From Terriglobia bacterium (GTDB lineage Bacteria; Acidobacteriota; Terriglobia; Bryobacterales; Bryobacteraceae), in NCBI GenBank assembly GCA_025363475.1, contig JANYDS010000046.1:1-41574 (forward strand): a stretch of DNA of 41,574 bases, in the 5' to 3' direction. A program made the position numbers and the translations under genes. The notes below the pieces were generated by a model, which did no database searches, had not been told where the DNA came from, and saw only the letters and a list, made by a program, of their open reading frames with translations. This document shows, piece by piece, positions 16,243 to 24,553 of the stretch. The first letter of the stretch is position 1. Each line of letters opens with the position of its first letter.

Positions 16243-17322
16243 TCACTGGCTGATTGTCAGCAGGGTGCTTTCCTTCTCTGCGTCGGAACACCGCTGTTCC
16301 ATACAGCACCCACTCTCCCACCACTGCGGTCTGGAGCGCCAGATTTCGCGGATTGGCTGCTGCCTTATGTTGCCCACAGGCTTATAAAAGCAGCAGGTCG
16401 TGACATCACCGTTCGATTGCACCTGAATTGTTGTTAATGCTCCGCAAAGCGGTCGCTTTTCATGCCCGGCGTGCCCCTGCACTCTCACCCTCATGGAATC
16501 AGGGTCGCGGAAATAAGGGATCATCGCCTCCAGTTGAGCCATACTGTTGGCGATGGGGCTACCGGCCCTCTTCATTCGGATGAGCTCCTCCACGCGAAGC
16601 ACAGCCTTTTCCTGGTCCCCGGGCCACGTCTCGGAATGTTCAAACCAGGTGGAATCTTCCGCAGTGTTGTAGTTCTGCTCGATCGGCTGATAAAAGACAT
16701 CCATGCCGTTGGCCTGGGCAAAGTTCGCAATCGCGACGAGTTCGTCCAGATTCTGATCCATGATCACTGTCTTGAGGCGAATGGAATACCCGAGATCGTG
16801 TTCTAAACGCAGACGCTTCAGGTTGTTCAGTGTGTTGAGTGTGTACTCCCAAAATCTTTCTCGGCCGCGAATCAGGCTGTGTGCCGCGCCGATGCCATCG
16901 ACAGAAACCGTTATGCGCCCGGGACGGGCCAGCGCCATCTGTTCAATCCGGCTCTGGTCCATCCAGTAGCCATGAGTGAGAACTTCGATGAATAGTCCCA
17001 GAGACGAGCCGCAGGCTACCAGTTCGGGTGTCCACTGGCGCAGAAGTGCCTCACCGCCACTCAGCACCACATGCGCGGGGCCCAGCCATTGAGAGAATTC
17101 ACGGAGCAGATTTTTCCACTGCTCGACGGTGGGCGAATCTTCCTGACCGCGATTCTTCCAGATGTCGCAGTGCACGCACCGCGCGTTGCAGCGTTCAGAA
17201 AGCAGCAGGCCAATTGACACAGGCTGGCACAGGAAGGCGAGCCGGCCGCCGGCAAAGCTCCGAAGCCGATAGCTGATTCCGGCACGAACGCGCCTGTAAA
17301 GGTGTGCCGCCATGGGGTGCAT
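16243..17322 (-). CDS. Radical SAM/SPASM domain protein
   Basis: Radical S-adenosylmethionine enzyme of about 359 residues. ATG 17322 is chosen because a strong GGAGG lies 9 bases upstream, over the TTG nine codons earlier. The 4Fe-4S cluster motif CX3CX2C is C45, C49 and C52 (SERCNARCVHCDIW), followed by the GGE SAM-binding motif at 89-91. The C-terminal SPASM-like region supplies further cysteines at about 293, 310, 311, 339, 340 and 345, enough for at least one auxiliary cluster. SPASM enzymes often modify peptides, but no precursor peptide is visible nearby. Here the gene sits between two glycosyltransferases in one operon (31-base and 61-base gaps), so a sugar or lipid-linked substrate is possible. 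The substrate is unknown. Confidence 0.87.
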   Translation of the reverse strand: MHPMAAHLYRRVRAGISYRLRSFAGGRLAFLCQPVSIGLLLSERCNARCVHCDIWKNRGQEDSPTVEQWKNLLREFSQWLGPAHVVLSGGEALLRQWTPELVACGSSLGLFIEVLTHGYWMDQSRIEQMALARPGRITVSVDGIGAAHSLIRGRERFWEYTLNTLNNLKRLRLEHDLGYSIRLKTVIMDQNLDELVAIANFAQANGMDVFYQPIEQNYNTAEDSTWFEHSETWPGDQEKAVLRVEELIRMKRAGSPIANSMAQLEAMIPYFRDPDSMRVRVQGHAGHEKRPLCGALTTIQVQSNGDVTTCCFYKPVGNIRQQPIREIWRSRPQWWESGCCMEQRCSDAEKESTLLTISQ

Positions 17323-17380
17323 GACCAGTGGCCTCCGTAGTTCTTTCAAGAATAGCGTTTGGTCTGGAGCGGTCCACAGG

Positions 17381-18916
17381 TTAACGAAGATAGACCTGGT
17401 AGTCGCCGTTAGTGTAGATCAGCCGGGACGAGTCCAACAGCTGCTCTACATGCCTGTAGATTGATGGATCCTTGGTTTGCGAACTCTGGTGCAAGTCCCT
17501 GTAGAGGGGATTCATGATAAACACATCGGGTACATTTCCGCTGAGTGCGCCCAGATTGAAATCGTTAATTATGTAGCGGTCATGTTCCAGGCCAAACCAA
17601 AGCTCACCGCCGCCCATAATCATCGAACGTGGTGTGGTGTGCTGCCTGATCTGTTCAATCACGGGCAGGTAGGATTTTGTATAGGGACTCTGGCGGATCC
17701 GTGTAACCTGACCGGCTACCTGCAGGCCGGTTAGCACGAAAATTACAGCCCCGGCGATCAAATTTCGCTTCTGCCCTGCTCCGAGTTGATAGAGAAGGCC
17801 GCCGAGACTAGCGGCCATGAACATACACACATGAGGCAGGTAGTAATAGTATTTCGACGGAGAGGCCAGGGCCAGGTAAAATATCGCGATCAACGCCAGT
17901 ACAGCTAGTGTGGTCAGCCCTGCTTTGCGGCGTGATTTGCCAAAAATGAGGCAGCCTGGAATTCCGATGAGGTACGCCGCGAGCACCAGGGCCTTTAATC
18001 GCTGAACTGGCGCAACGCCGCTTCCGAGGCCGAAAGGAGCTATATAGCGATGTCTGAGCTCTAGTTGCAGCGAGCGAACAATAGAGTTTGAAGAGAGGTC
18101 GGGATCGGCGAAAGCTGGTGTGATCAGGTCCAGCGCCGCATGCATTTGCTCAAAGAAAGCTTTGGGGTCCTGGAGAATGAACAGCCCCCAAAGCGCGGCA
18201 CCCGTCACGGCCGGCGCAACTCCCGCCAGCACAATCCTGACCGAAAGTGATCGACGATCAAACCGCAAAATCAAGAAAAGCAGGCCTAACCAGTACAGCA
18301 TTCCCACCGGGTGCGTCAGGATCGCGAAAGTTACGAATAGGTGGCTCCAGAACATGGCCAGCAGCAGGGAGCGCTCTCGCAGAAAGATGTAGGCTGCCAG
18401 AGCTGCGGATCCGAAACCGCCGCACACCATGTCCATCCGGCCGAAAGACGCACCTTGTACGAAGAACAGGTCAATCGAAACCAGACCCATTGCAATCAGA
18501 CCCGCAGTGGCTGCTCCCAGCAGAAGCCGTGTAATCCAATACCAGGAAACAAGGGCCAGCAGCCCAAACAAAATTGACAGCAGTCTGACCTGGACGACGC
18601 CGACGCCGACAATCCTAAACCACCCCGCCGTAATCGGAAAGTACATCGGCGATTGCCAATATGTCCGCCGCAGCAGCGATTCGGGCATATATCCCCGGAC
18701 CTCATACAGAGTGGTGCCAGTGTGTCCGTTGTACGCGAGGTTGTAGCCTGGATTTACGTAGACAGCCTCGTCGGGCTGTGGTGCGGTCGCTCGAGCGCTG
18801 GCGAGGGACAACAGGCAGAAAAACAGGAGGACTGTCGCGCAGGAAAGCAGATGAGAGAGGGTGTTTGACTTCGGCTCGACTGCTCCAGTGGGGTCGGATT
18901 CAGACACCAAAACCAT
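17381..18916 (-). CDS. GT-C membrane glycosyltransferase (GT39/ArnT-like)
   Basis: Polytopic inner-membrane protein of 511 residues with about ten hydrophobic helices, for example 23-40, 108-125, 132-150 and 190-215. The first periplasmic loop contains APQPDEAVY; Asp49-Glu50 corresponds to the catalytic acidic pair of GT-C enzymes using polyprenyl-phosphate sugars. SPSKYYYYLPHVCMFMAASL is typical of the ArnT/PMT-like core. A soluble C-terminal tail of about 120 residues follows. It should transfer a sugar from a lipid carrier on the periplasmic side, decorating a polysaccharide, lipid A or a protein. It is the first gene of the minus-strand operon and is divergent from the FkbM gene. Confidence 0.84.
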   Translation of the reverse strand: MVLVSESDPTGAVEPKSNTLSHLLSCATVLLFFCLLSLASARATAPQPDEAVYVNPGYNLAYNGHTGTTLYEVRGYMPESLLRRTYWQSPMYFPITAGWFRIVGVGVVQVRLLSILFGLLALVSWYWITRLLLGAATAGLIAMGLVSIDLFFVQGASFGRMDMVCGGFGSAALAAYIFLRERSLLLAMFWSHLFVTFAILTHPVGMLYWLGLLFLILRFDRRSLSVRIVLAGVAPAVTGAALWGLFILQDPKAFFEQMHAALDLITPAFADPDLSSNSIVRSLQLELRHRYIAPFGLGSGVAPVQRLKALVLAAYLIGIPGCLIFGKSRRKAGLTTLAVLALIAIFYLALASPSKYYYYLPHVCMFMAASLGGLLYQLGAGQKRNLIAGAVIFVLTGLQVAGQVTRIRQSPYTKSYLPVIEQIRQHTTPRSMIMGGGELWFGLEHDRYIINDFNLGALSGNVPDVFIMNPLYRDLHQSSQTKDPSIYRHVEQLLDSSRLIYTNGDYQVYLR

Positions 18917-19037
18917 ACTGCGTAGTATAGCTGCGGTGCGGAGTTATGCCTCGCCGGCTGACCTCGAAATGGTCAAAGGTGGAACTGCAACCGGTCCCGC
19001 GACGAAGACGCGCAGTATCCTGAACCTAATAAGCCCA

Positions 19038-19895
19038 ATGTCGCAGAATCCCCCAAGCGAAGCAGATGAACGACATTTCCAGCACTACTCCTTAAAGCAC
19101 TTCGTCGTTTCCTGGATAAGCCGCCGGATCTTTGAGAGTTACACCTATACGGTGAGACACGGCTTATTGCGGGGAATGAAACGCAAGGGTGGGCTGGGCT
19201 GGATTCCGGAATTTCTTTCAGGGTCAATTGAGACAGCGGAGATCGAGTTCTGGAGAAAGTTGCCTCTCGCCGGAATGACTGTGTATGACGTTGGCTCGTT
19301 CGAAGGTTTGCTCGCCCTCTTTTTCGCGAGCAGGGCCAAACAGGTTATCTGTTATGAACCCAACACCCGCAATCATAAACGTCTCATCGATAACCTCAAA
19401 CTGAATGGACTTACGAACGTACTCGTAAGAAAGACCGGCGTCGGGGAGGCTGAGGAGCAGATTCAGCTGACTTGGAATCCCTCAATGCCGGGGGGCGCAT
19501 CGGCGGAGGCTGCTACCGCATCGCAATTGCAGAAAACGGTTCCCGGTGCACAAGTCGAGACCATTTCCGTCACTACTCTCGATGCGGATGCAGAAGCAAA
19601 CAGCCTGCCCGCTCCGGATCTCATCAAAATCGACATCGAAGGCTGGGAACTGCAGGCTCTTCGCGGGGCGAAGCATTTGCTGCAGACACACCGGCCCGCT
19701 TTGTACCTCGAAATGCATGGCGAGACGATGGGCGAAAAGAAACGAAAAGTTAATGATCTTGTCCACTTCCTGGAAGAGACAGGCTATTCGGTCATCGAAC
19801 ATGTTGAGACCGGGCAGCGTGTGACCAGCGCGAATTGTTTGATCGCCATCGAAGGTCACCTCTTCTGTCCGCGGATCTCAGCGTCAGGGAATTAG
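19038..19895 (+). CDS. FkbM-family SAM-dependent methyltransferase
   Basis: Class I methyltransferase of about 285 residues. The SAM-binding motif is VYDVGSFEG near 82-90, followed by CYEPN (105-109), the adenine-side acidic region. The FkbM hallmark DLIKIDIEGWELQALRGA is at 194-211, then PALYLEMHGE. The frame is open further upstream to GTG 18861, but that would overlap the divergent gene by 56 bases; ATG 19038 gives a normal N-terminus and ATG 18969 is an alternative. FkbM enzymes in polysaccharide loci usually O-methylate a sugar, which here would cap or decorate the exported glycan. It is the first of four plus-strand genes with short gaps (10, 41 and 14 bases). Confidence 0.86.
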   Translation: MSQNPPSEADERHFQHYSLKHFVVSWISRRIFESYTYTVRHGLLRGMKRKGGLGWIPEFLSGSIETAEIEFWRKLPLAGMTVYDVGSFEGLLALFFASRAKQVICYEPNTRNHKRLIDNLKLNGLTNVLVRKTGVGEAEEQIQLTWNPSMPGGASAEAATASQLQKTVPGAQVETISVTTLDADAEANSLPAPDLIKIDIEGWELQALRGAKHLLQTHRPALYLEMHGETMGEKKRKVNDLVHFLEETGYSVIEHVETGQRVTSANCLIAIEGHLFCPRISASGN

Positions 19896-19905
19896 AAGGC
19901 AGCCC

Positions 19906-21036
19906 TTGCATATTTGTTTTGCCTGCCCGGAGTACCCGCCCGCTCCCCATGGAGGGATTGGAAGTTTCGTTCAAACCCTGGGGCGCGAACTGGTTCGGAG
20001 CGGACATCAGGTGTCCGCGGTGGGCATTTACGGCTACGGGCCGCCCCTGGAGGGCGAGGAAAACGATTGCGGTGTTCGCGTCATCCGGGTTCCCAGCCGG
20101 GGATTGCCACTGCTGAGAGTTCTGCCGAACCGTATTCGACTCCGCAACGCCTTTCTGGAGTTACATCGACAGACACCGATCGACATCGTGGAAGGCAGTG
20201 AACTGGCATTTGCGCGGACTGGCACGGGCATCCCTGGAGTGAAATTGCTGCGAATGCATGGGGGGCCGGCATATATCGGCGTTCGTGAAGCACGGGCACT
20301 TGCCACCGAGCGGAGGTCCTTCCGCCTGGCCGACGAGATCTGTGCCGTTAGCCAGTGTGTCGCGGATGGGACGCGGCTACTGCTGGGGCTGGGCGAGCGT
20401 CACATAGAAGTGATTCCCAATCCGGTAAACGTGGACGAATTTTCGCCGCCGCTGGATGATTCAGAGGAAGAGGGGCTGATTGTCTTCACCGGTACAGTTA
20501 CTGAGCGAAAGGGAATCCGCCAGCTATTAGCGGCGATGCCCGCGATTGTTGCAGCCGTGCCGGCGGCCCATCTTGAGGTCTATGGAGGGGAAGCGATACC
20601 CGTTCCCGCCATCCCCTTCGCCAAAGTGCTGCAGGATTCCTTGCCGCCGGAAATCGCTCGTCGGGTGGTCTGGAAGGGCCGGGTGGCCCGGAGTGCTCTG
20701 CCCGATGCATTGCGGCGCGCCAGTGTTTGTGCTTATCCGTCGCATATTGAAGCTATGCCCATAGGGTGGCTGGAGGGTCTTGCCACCGGCAAGGCGGTCG
20801 TGGCATCAAAAACGGGGCCGGGGCCCGAAATCATCACTGATGGCGAAACCGGCTTGCTGTGCGACCCCGCGGAACCCGCCTCCATCGCGGCGAAGATCGT
20901 CTTCCTGCTAAAAGACCGCAGCGAACGGCGGAGGCTCGGTGCGGCCGCCAGGAAAATGTGTGTGGAACGATACTCGCTGCCAGCGCTGACGCAGCGAAAC
21001 ATAGACTATTATGAGCACCTTCTTGCCCGACGCTGA
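19906..21036 (+). CDS. GT4-family glycosyltransferase
   Basis: GT-B glycosyltransferase of 376 residues starting at TTG 19906. An AGAAGG sequence overlapping the FkbM stop supplies a ribosome site at good spacing, which argues for the TTG. The N-terminus (MHICFACPEYPPAPHGGIGS) contains the glycine-rich acceptor loop of GT4 enzymes. The donor domain has VIPNPVNVDEFSPP, FTGTVTERKGIRQLLAAMPA, then YPSHIEAMPIGWLEGLATGK with the EX7E-type Glu pair. TGPGPEIITDGETGLLCDP closes the fold. Tight spacing with the methyltransferase suggests they act on the same sugar unit. Donor and linkage are unknown. Confidence 0.87.
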   Translation: MHICFACPEYPPAPHGGIGSFVQTLGRELVRSGHQVSAVGIYGYGPPLEGEENDCGVRVIRVPSRGLPLLRVLPNRIRLRNAFLELHRQTPIDIVEGSELAFARTGTGIPGVKLLRMHGGPAYIGVREARALATERRSFRLADEICAVSQCVADGTRLLLGLGERHIEVIPNPVNVDEFSPPLDDSEEEGLIVFTGTVTERKGIRQLLAAMPAIVAAVPAAHLEVYGGEAIPVPAIPFAKVLQDSLPPEIARRVVWKGRVARSALPDALRRASVCAYPSHIEAMPIGWLEGLATGKAVVASKTGPGPEIITDGETGLLCDPAEPASIAAKIVFLLKDRSERRRLGAAARKMCVERYSLPALTQRNIDYYEHLLARR

Positions 21037-21077
21037 CGAGCCTTGGTTCTATTCCGGCTGAGATATCCTGAATTTAG

Positions 21078-22541
21078 ATGATGAAGACATCCCCGATGGG
21101 TTCGTCTCCGAGCGCGGGGCTGCCTGTTGCACCTCAAAGGACTACGGGTCCACGCAGTGGAACGTCTGCCCCGCCAGTTGCGCCACCTAAGGAAAAAACG
21201 TCTCTCCTCATGATGGCGGTTACCTGCCTCCTCATCTTTAATCACTTTGGACGACCATTTGAGTATGTACTGGTTGGTTGGAGGATTCCGGCTGTAATCT
21301 GCAGTATCGGCATCGTGCTGGTGCTTGCCGGAGGGTACCTGAAGCTGTTCCACTCAAGGGCCGGATTGCCCCTCTTGTTGTTGGTGGCCTGGATGTTAAT
21401 CTCGACCCCTTTCAGCTCCTGGAGAGCGGGCAGCGCCGTGTACCTCCAGACTTACATTCAGTTTTGGATTGTTCTGTTTCTGATGATCGCGGGTTCGCCA
21501 AAATCCACCAGGGATCTCACTTTGATAGCCGCATTGGTAGGGCTATCCAGCGTGTTTCACATATTGATCGGCGGCAGCAGTTCTGTGGACGGCCGGTTTG
21601 AGCTATCCGGCAGTTCATACGGCAATGCCGACGATGTCGCGCTGCTGGCAGGTTTTGCCATCCCGTTTGTGGTTTTGGCCGCATCGCGCCTTAAAAACCG
21701 ACTGCTCCGATATCCTGCCTTGCTGGGCGGAGTTGGCTATCTGATGCTCACTGCCGGCCGCACAGCTACAAGAGCGGCGATTCCGGCGATGATCCTGATG
21801 ATGGCGGTTTATTTTCTGCGGGGGCGGGGAGGGCAGAAACTCGCGGTTGTTTTCTTCCTTGTCGCCGCAGTCGTGGGCGCGGTTTTCGCCCTGCCAGACA
21901 GCACTTTGGAGCGTCTGGCCTCGCTCGGCAACTCCTTCGGATTGTCCGACGTGGAAAGCGCAGCGCGCTCAGGCGGAGGGCTCTCTGAGGCCGATGCGTC
22001 CCTTCTCGAACGGAGAAAACTGGTGCAGGACGCTATCATGATGACCCTCGAACATCCCCTTTTTGGTGTGGGGCCCGGCGAGTTTGTTGATTTCCGGACG
22101 AAGGCGCTGGAAGGTACCGGCGATAAATCCCACAATCTTCCATCGCACAATACCTACCTGCAGGTGGCGAGCGAACTTGGATTCGGGGGCATCATTTTGT
22201 ATTTGTGGTTCCTCGGTTCGCTTTACGCTTCCATCCGGTATGTGCGGAAAACTAACCGCGCCCACCTCCATCCGCAATGGCAATTGATCTCGCAGATGGT
22301 TCTGGCCATTGAAGCCGCGTTCGTTTATTTCGCCGTGTGCGCTGCGTTTATGACGTGTGACAGACATCCGCAGCAGTTTGTGCTCGCAGGATTTCTGGTC
22401 GCGCTTGAACGTATGCTTGCCAGCGTGGCTCTGCAGCCGGGTAAAGCAGTTCTGTCTCCCGGTGTCAGATTCGCGGGCGGATCCGGCGCGGGTATGAAGC
22501 GAGTCGGGCCTGGTAAAACGTTGCCAGTGCCGGGATTCTGA
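21078..22541 (+). CDS. O-antigen ligase/polymerase family membrane protein (Wzy/WaaL-like)
   Basis: Polytopic membrane protein of 487 residues with about ten or eleven helices and a proline-rich cytosolic N-terminus of about 40 residues. The Wzy_C signature appears in the second half: a large periplasmic loop, then HPLFGVGPGEFVDFRTKALE and SHNTYLQVASELGFGGIILY, the ligase/polymerase active region with a conserved His. The upstream LTAGRTATRAAIPAMILMMA gives the Arg-containing loop typical of the family. It would polymerise lipid-linked repeats in the periplasm or attach glycan to an acceptor; sequence alone does not separate the two. No flippase or chain-length regulator is in the window. Confidence 0.85.
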   Translation: MMKTSPMGSSPSAGLPVAPQRTTGPRSGTSAPPVAPPKEKTSLLMMAVTCLLIFNHFGRPFEYVLVGWRIPAVICSIGIVLVLAGGYLKLFHSRAGLPLLLLVAWMLISTPFSSWRAGSAVYLQTYIQFWIVLFLMIAGSPKSTRDLTLIAALVGLSSVFHILIGGSSSVDGRFELSGSSYGNADDVALLAGFAIPFVVLAASRLKNRLLRYPALLGGVGYLMLTAGRTATRAAIPAMILMMAVYFLRGRGGQKLAVVFFLVAAVVGAVFALPDSTLERLASLGNSFGLSDVESAARSGGGLSEADASLLERRKLVQDAIMMTLEHPLFGVGPGEFVDFRTKALEGTGDKSHNLPSHNTYLQVASELGFGGIILYLWFLGSLYASIRYVRKTNRAHLHPQWQLISQMVLAIEAAFVYFAVCAAFMTCDRHPQQFVLAGFLVALERMLASVALQPGKAVLSPGVRFAGGSGAGMKRVGPGKTLPVPGF

Positions 22542-22555
22542 ATGAATGCAACCCA

Positions 22556-23752
22556 ATGAACGGAACCAGACGCTTGCTTCCCGCCCTGACCGGGATGAGA
22601 TTTTTCCTTGCGTTCTGGGTAGTGGCCTATCACCAGGAGCGTGCGGTCGAGGGGCTTTTTCAGCCCGCTTCGTGGCTTTCCGACGCCATCAGATCTCTAC
22701 TGCATACAGGCTATTCCGCCGTAGGTGCGTTTTTTATCCTGTCGGGTTTCGTTCTTTCATATAATTACGACCTCGAAGCGCTGCGTGCAGGCCTTGGCCG
22801 CCGGAGATTTGCAGTAGCCCGCTTTTCCAGAATCTACCCGGCCTATCTCGCAGGTATCGTGATGCTGCTGCCGCTGGCGGCCTACCGGCTGGCGATCGGT
22901 CTGTCCATCGACTCGACGGGAGGGCTTCTCAGCCTGATTCTGAATCTTTCCCTGCTGCAAGCCTGGATGCCCACTGCTGCGCTGACCTGGAATTACCCCG
23001 GATGGTCACTGTCGGATGAGGCATTTTTTTATGCGATGCTTCCCCTGATCGGGGCTTACGTGTATCGCGCAGGGCGGTTCTCTCGTAGTCCGGAAGACCA
23101 CGCTTCGGCTGGACGATTAGGTGCCGCCGCGCTGGGGCTGTGGCTTTGTTCCCTCGCGGTGCCCCTTTACACCGTTTTCGCTCATGTCCACGGCTTCGGC
23201 GATATCAAAGCCACCACCTCCGAATTTCAGGATGGCGGCTGGCCGGGTCTGGTCCGTTACAATCCGCTGTTGCGCCTGCCGGAGTTCTGTATGGGAATTC
23301 TTCTGGCCCGTATCTATCGTTCCATTCCGGGGGAACACTGGCTGCAGAATCGCGGAACATGGCTCTATCTGCCTGGTATCGCGTGCGGACTTCTGTTGCT
23401 GATGAATGCCGGCAGAATTCCCTATCCTCCGGTCCACAACGGACTGCTTGCGCCGGTTTTTTCGCTCGCCATTCTTGGCTTCGCCCTCGGGGGTGGCTAC
23501 CTGGCCCGGTTGCTGTCGACTCCCGTGCTGGTTTTTCTGGGAAATGCGAGCTATTCAATGTACATTCTGCATGCCCCCGTCTCAGCATGGCTGAAACTGG
23601 TGTTTACTAGGGCTTTTCTGCTGCCTGCCGATGGGGTGGGGTGGTTTTGTTGTTACCTGGCAACAGTAAGTGCGGCCGCCTGCATTTTCTACCGGTTTGT
23701 CGAGGAGCCAATGCACCAATGGTTGAAACGCCGCCTGAACGCAAAAGCGTAA
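22556..23752 (+). CDS. Acyltransferase-3 family membrane O-acyltransferase
   Basis: Integral membrane acyltransferase of 398 residues (OafA/ExoZ-type). The N-terminus LLPALTGMRFFLAFWVVAYH contains the catalytic Arg/His region of the family. ILSGFVLSYNY follows at the second helix, and WSLSDEAFFYAMLPLIGAYV matches the W-S-x-E-x-x-F/Y signature. The last segment, FLGNASYSMYILHAPVSAWL, is also characteristic. About ten helices are apparent. It probably adds acetyl or another short acyl group to the exported glycan. It is the last gene of the FkbM-GT4-Wzy-acyltransferase operon and is convergent with the hexapeptide acyltransferase, 15 bases apart. Confidence 0.9.
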   Translation: MNGTRRLLPALTGMRFFLAFWVVAYHQERAVEGLFQPASWLSDAIRSLLHTGYSAVGAFFILSGFVLSYNYDLEALRAGLGRRRFAVARFSRIYPAYLAGIVMLLPLAAYRLAIGLSIDSTGGLLSLILNLSLLQAWMPTAALTWNYPGWSLSDEAFFYAMLPLIGAYVYRAGRFSRSPEDHASAGRLGAAALGLWLCSLAVPLYTVFAHVHGFGDIKATTSEFQDGGWPGLVRYNPLLRLPEFCMGILLARIYRSIPGEHWLQNRGTWLYLPGIACGLLLLMNAGRIPYPPVHNGLLAPVFSLAILGFALGGGYLARLLSTPVLVFLGNASYSMYILHAPVSAWLKLVFTRAFLLPADGVGWFCCYLATVSAAACIFYRFVEEPMHQWLKRRLNAKA

Positions 23753-23767
23753 CAGCCGGTTGAACGT

Positions 23768-24529
23768 TCAGGACGGTTCGTTCGCAGCTTCCGCTTTGGT
23801 GGTTTGTTCAGTGGTTTTCGCGCGTCCAACATTGCGGAACAGAACTTCGGCCGGATTTCCCATCGCCACGCAGTAGTCCGGAATATTCGATATCACGACG
23901 CTGTTTGCGCCGATGATTGCGCCCTCTCCAACAATGACACCTTTCATGATCTGGGCACCGTTGCCGATCCAGGCATATCTACGGATCAGAACCGGCCTGA
24001 TGTCGCGCAGATTTAGGGGAGCGTGGCTGGCCCGAAGGAGGGCCCCCCGGGGGTGCCCGTCGTTGTCGCTGATACGGCAGTTAGAGGCTATCATGACATC
24101 GTCTTCAATCACGACGGACTGGTTGACGCTGATCACGGAGCCTCCCCCTATCGTGACGCGGTTCTGGATGTTGAGCTCGGGGCGCTCGTGAATGCGGCCG
24201 CTTGCTATATAAAGGGATCCAGTGATGGTTACGTCGTCCCCAATGTGGATGTCGACATGGCCGTCTATATAGGGCAGGTCGCTGTACAGTTGGAGGTTCC
24301 TGCCGGCGCTTGCGCAGCGACTCCGAAACAGTGGTTCCATGTAAAAGTAAACCACCATGCGCCGGAAGAGAACGAGCACCGCAAAATGGATCTCGTACCA
24401 GCCTCGAAACAACGGTCGCAGCATCCGTGGCAGTGGAAGATTGGACCGCAGTGCCCTGAGCACGACTTTCCGGAGAAACCGGCAAATGGGCGTGTCACCC
24501 CGTTTGAGCTTCAGTTTGAATTGCTGCAA
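23768..24529 (-). CDS. Left-handed beta-helix (hexapeptide) acyltransferase
   Basis: Acyltransferase of about 253 residues with the hexapeptide-repeat fold of the LacA/CysE/WcaF group. An N-terminal basic, partly hydrophobic region (about 1-65) may associate with the membrane. The helix coils run from about 90 to 225, for example VDIHIGDDVTITGSLYI, RVTIGGGSVISVNQSVVIED, and AWIGNGAQIMKGVIVGEGAI. The terminal VAMGNPAEVLFR is a classic ending. The likely catalytic His sits in DNDGHPRGALL. The only start matching the length is TTG 24529. It follows the KAS III-like gene by 24 bases on the same strand, so the pair may make and transfer, or otherwise use, an acyl group on the glycan. Confidence 0.85.
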   Translation of the reverse strand: MQQFKLKLKRGDTPICRFLRKVVLRALRSNLPLPRMLRPLFRGWYEIHFAVLVLFRRMVVYFYMEPLFRSRCASAGRNLQLYSDLPYIDGHVDIHIGDDVTITGSLYIASGRIHERPELNIQNRVTIGGGSVISVNQSVVIEDDVMIASNCRISDNDGHPRGALLRASHAPLNLRDIRPVLIRRYAWIGNGAQIMKGVIVGEGAIIGANSVVISNIPDYCVAMGNPAEVLFRNVGRAKTTEQTTKAEAANEPS

Positions 24530-24553
24530 GGTTCATGGGCGCTGTTCGGCGGT

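Noticed and set aside
5315-17322. Ribosomal peptide (lasso or SPASM-type) cluster
   Set aside because: A nucleotidyltransferase, an AsnB-like protein and a SPASM enzyme occur together in such clusters, but no precursor peptide, PqqD-like recognition protein or leader protease is visible, and the AsnB keeps its full glutaminase with Cys2. A glycan locus explains the genes better.
18915-18928. ATACT-N4-AGTAT inverted repeat between the GT-C and FkbM genes
   Set aside because: Arms of five bases are expected by chance in a window this long, and it overlaps the start codon of the minus-strand gene; no support for an operator.
18861-19037. N-terminal extension of the FkbM methyltransferase from GTG 18861
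   Set aside because: It would overlap the divergent glycosyltransferase by 56 bases and adds low-complexity residues before the conserved fold.
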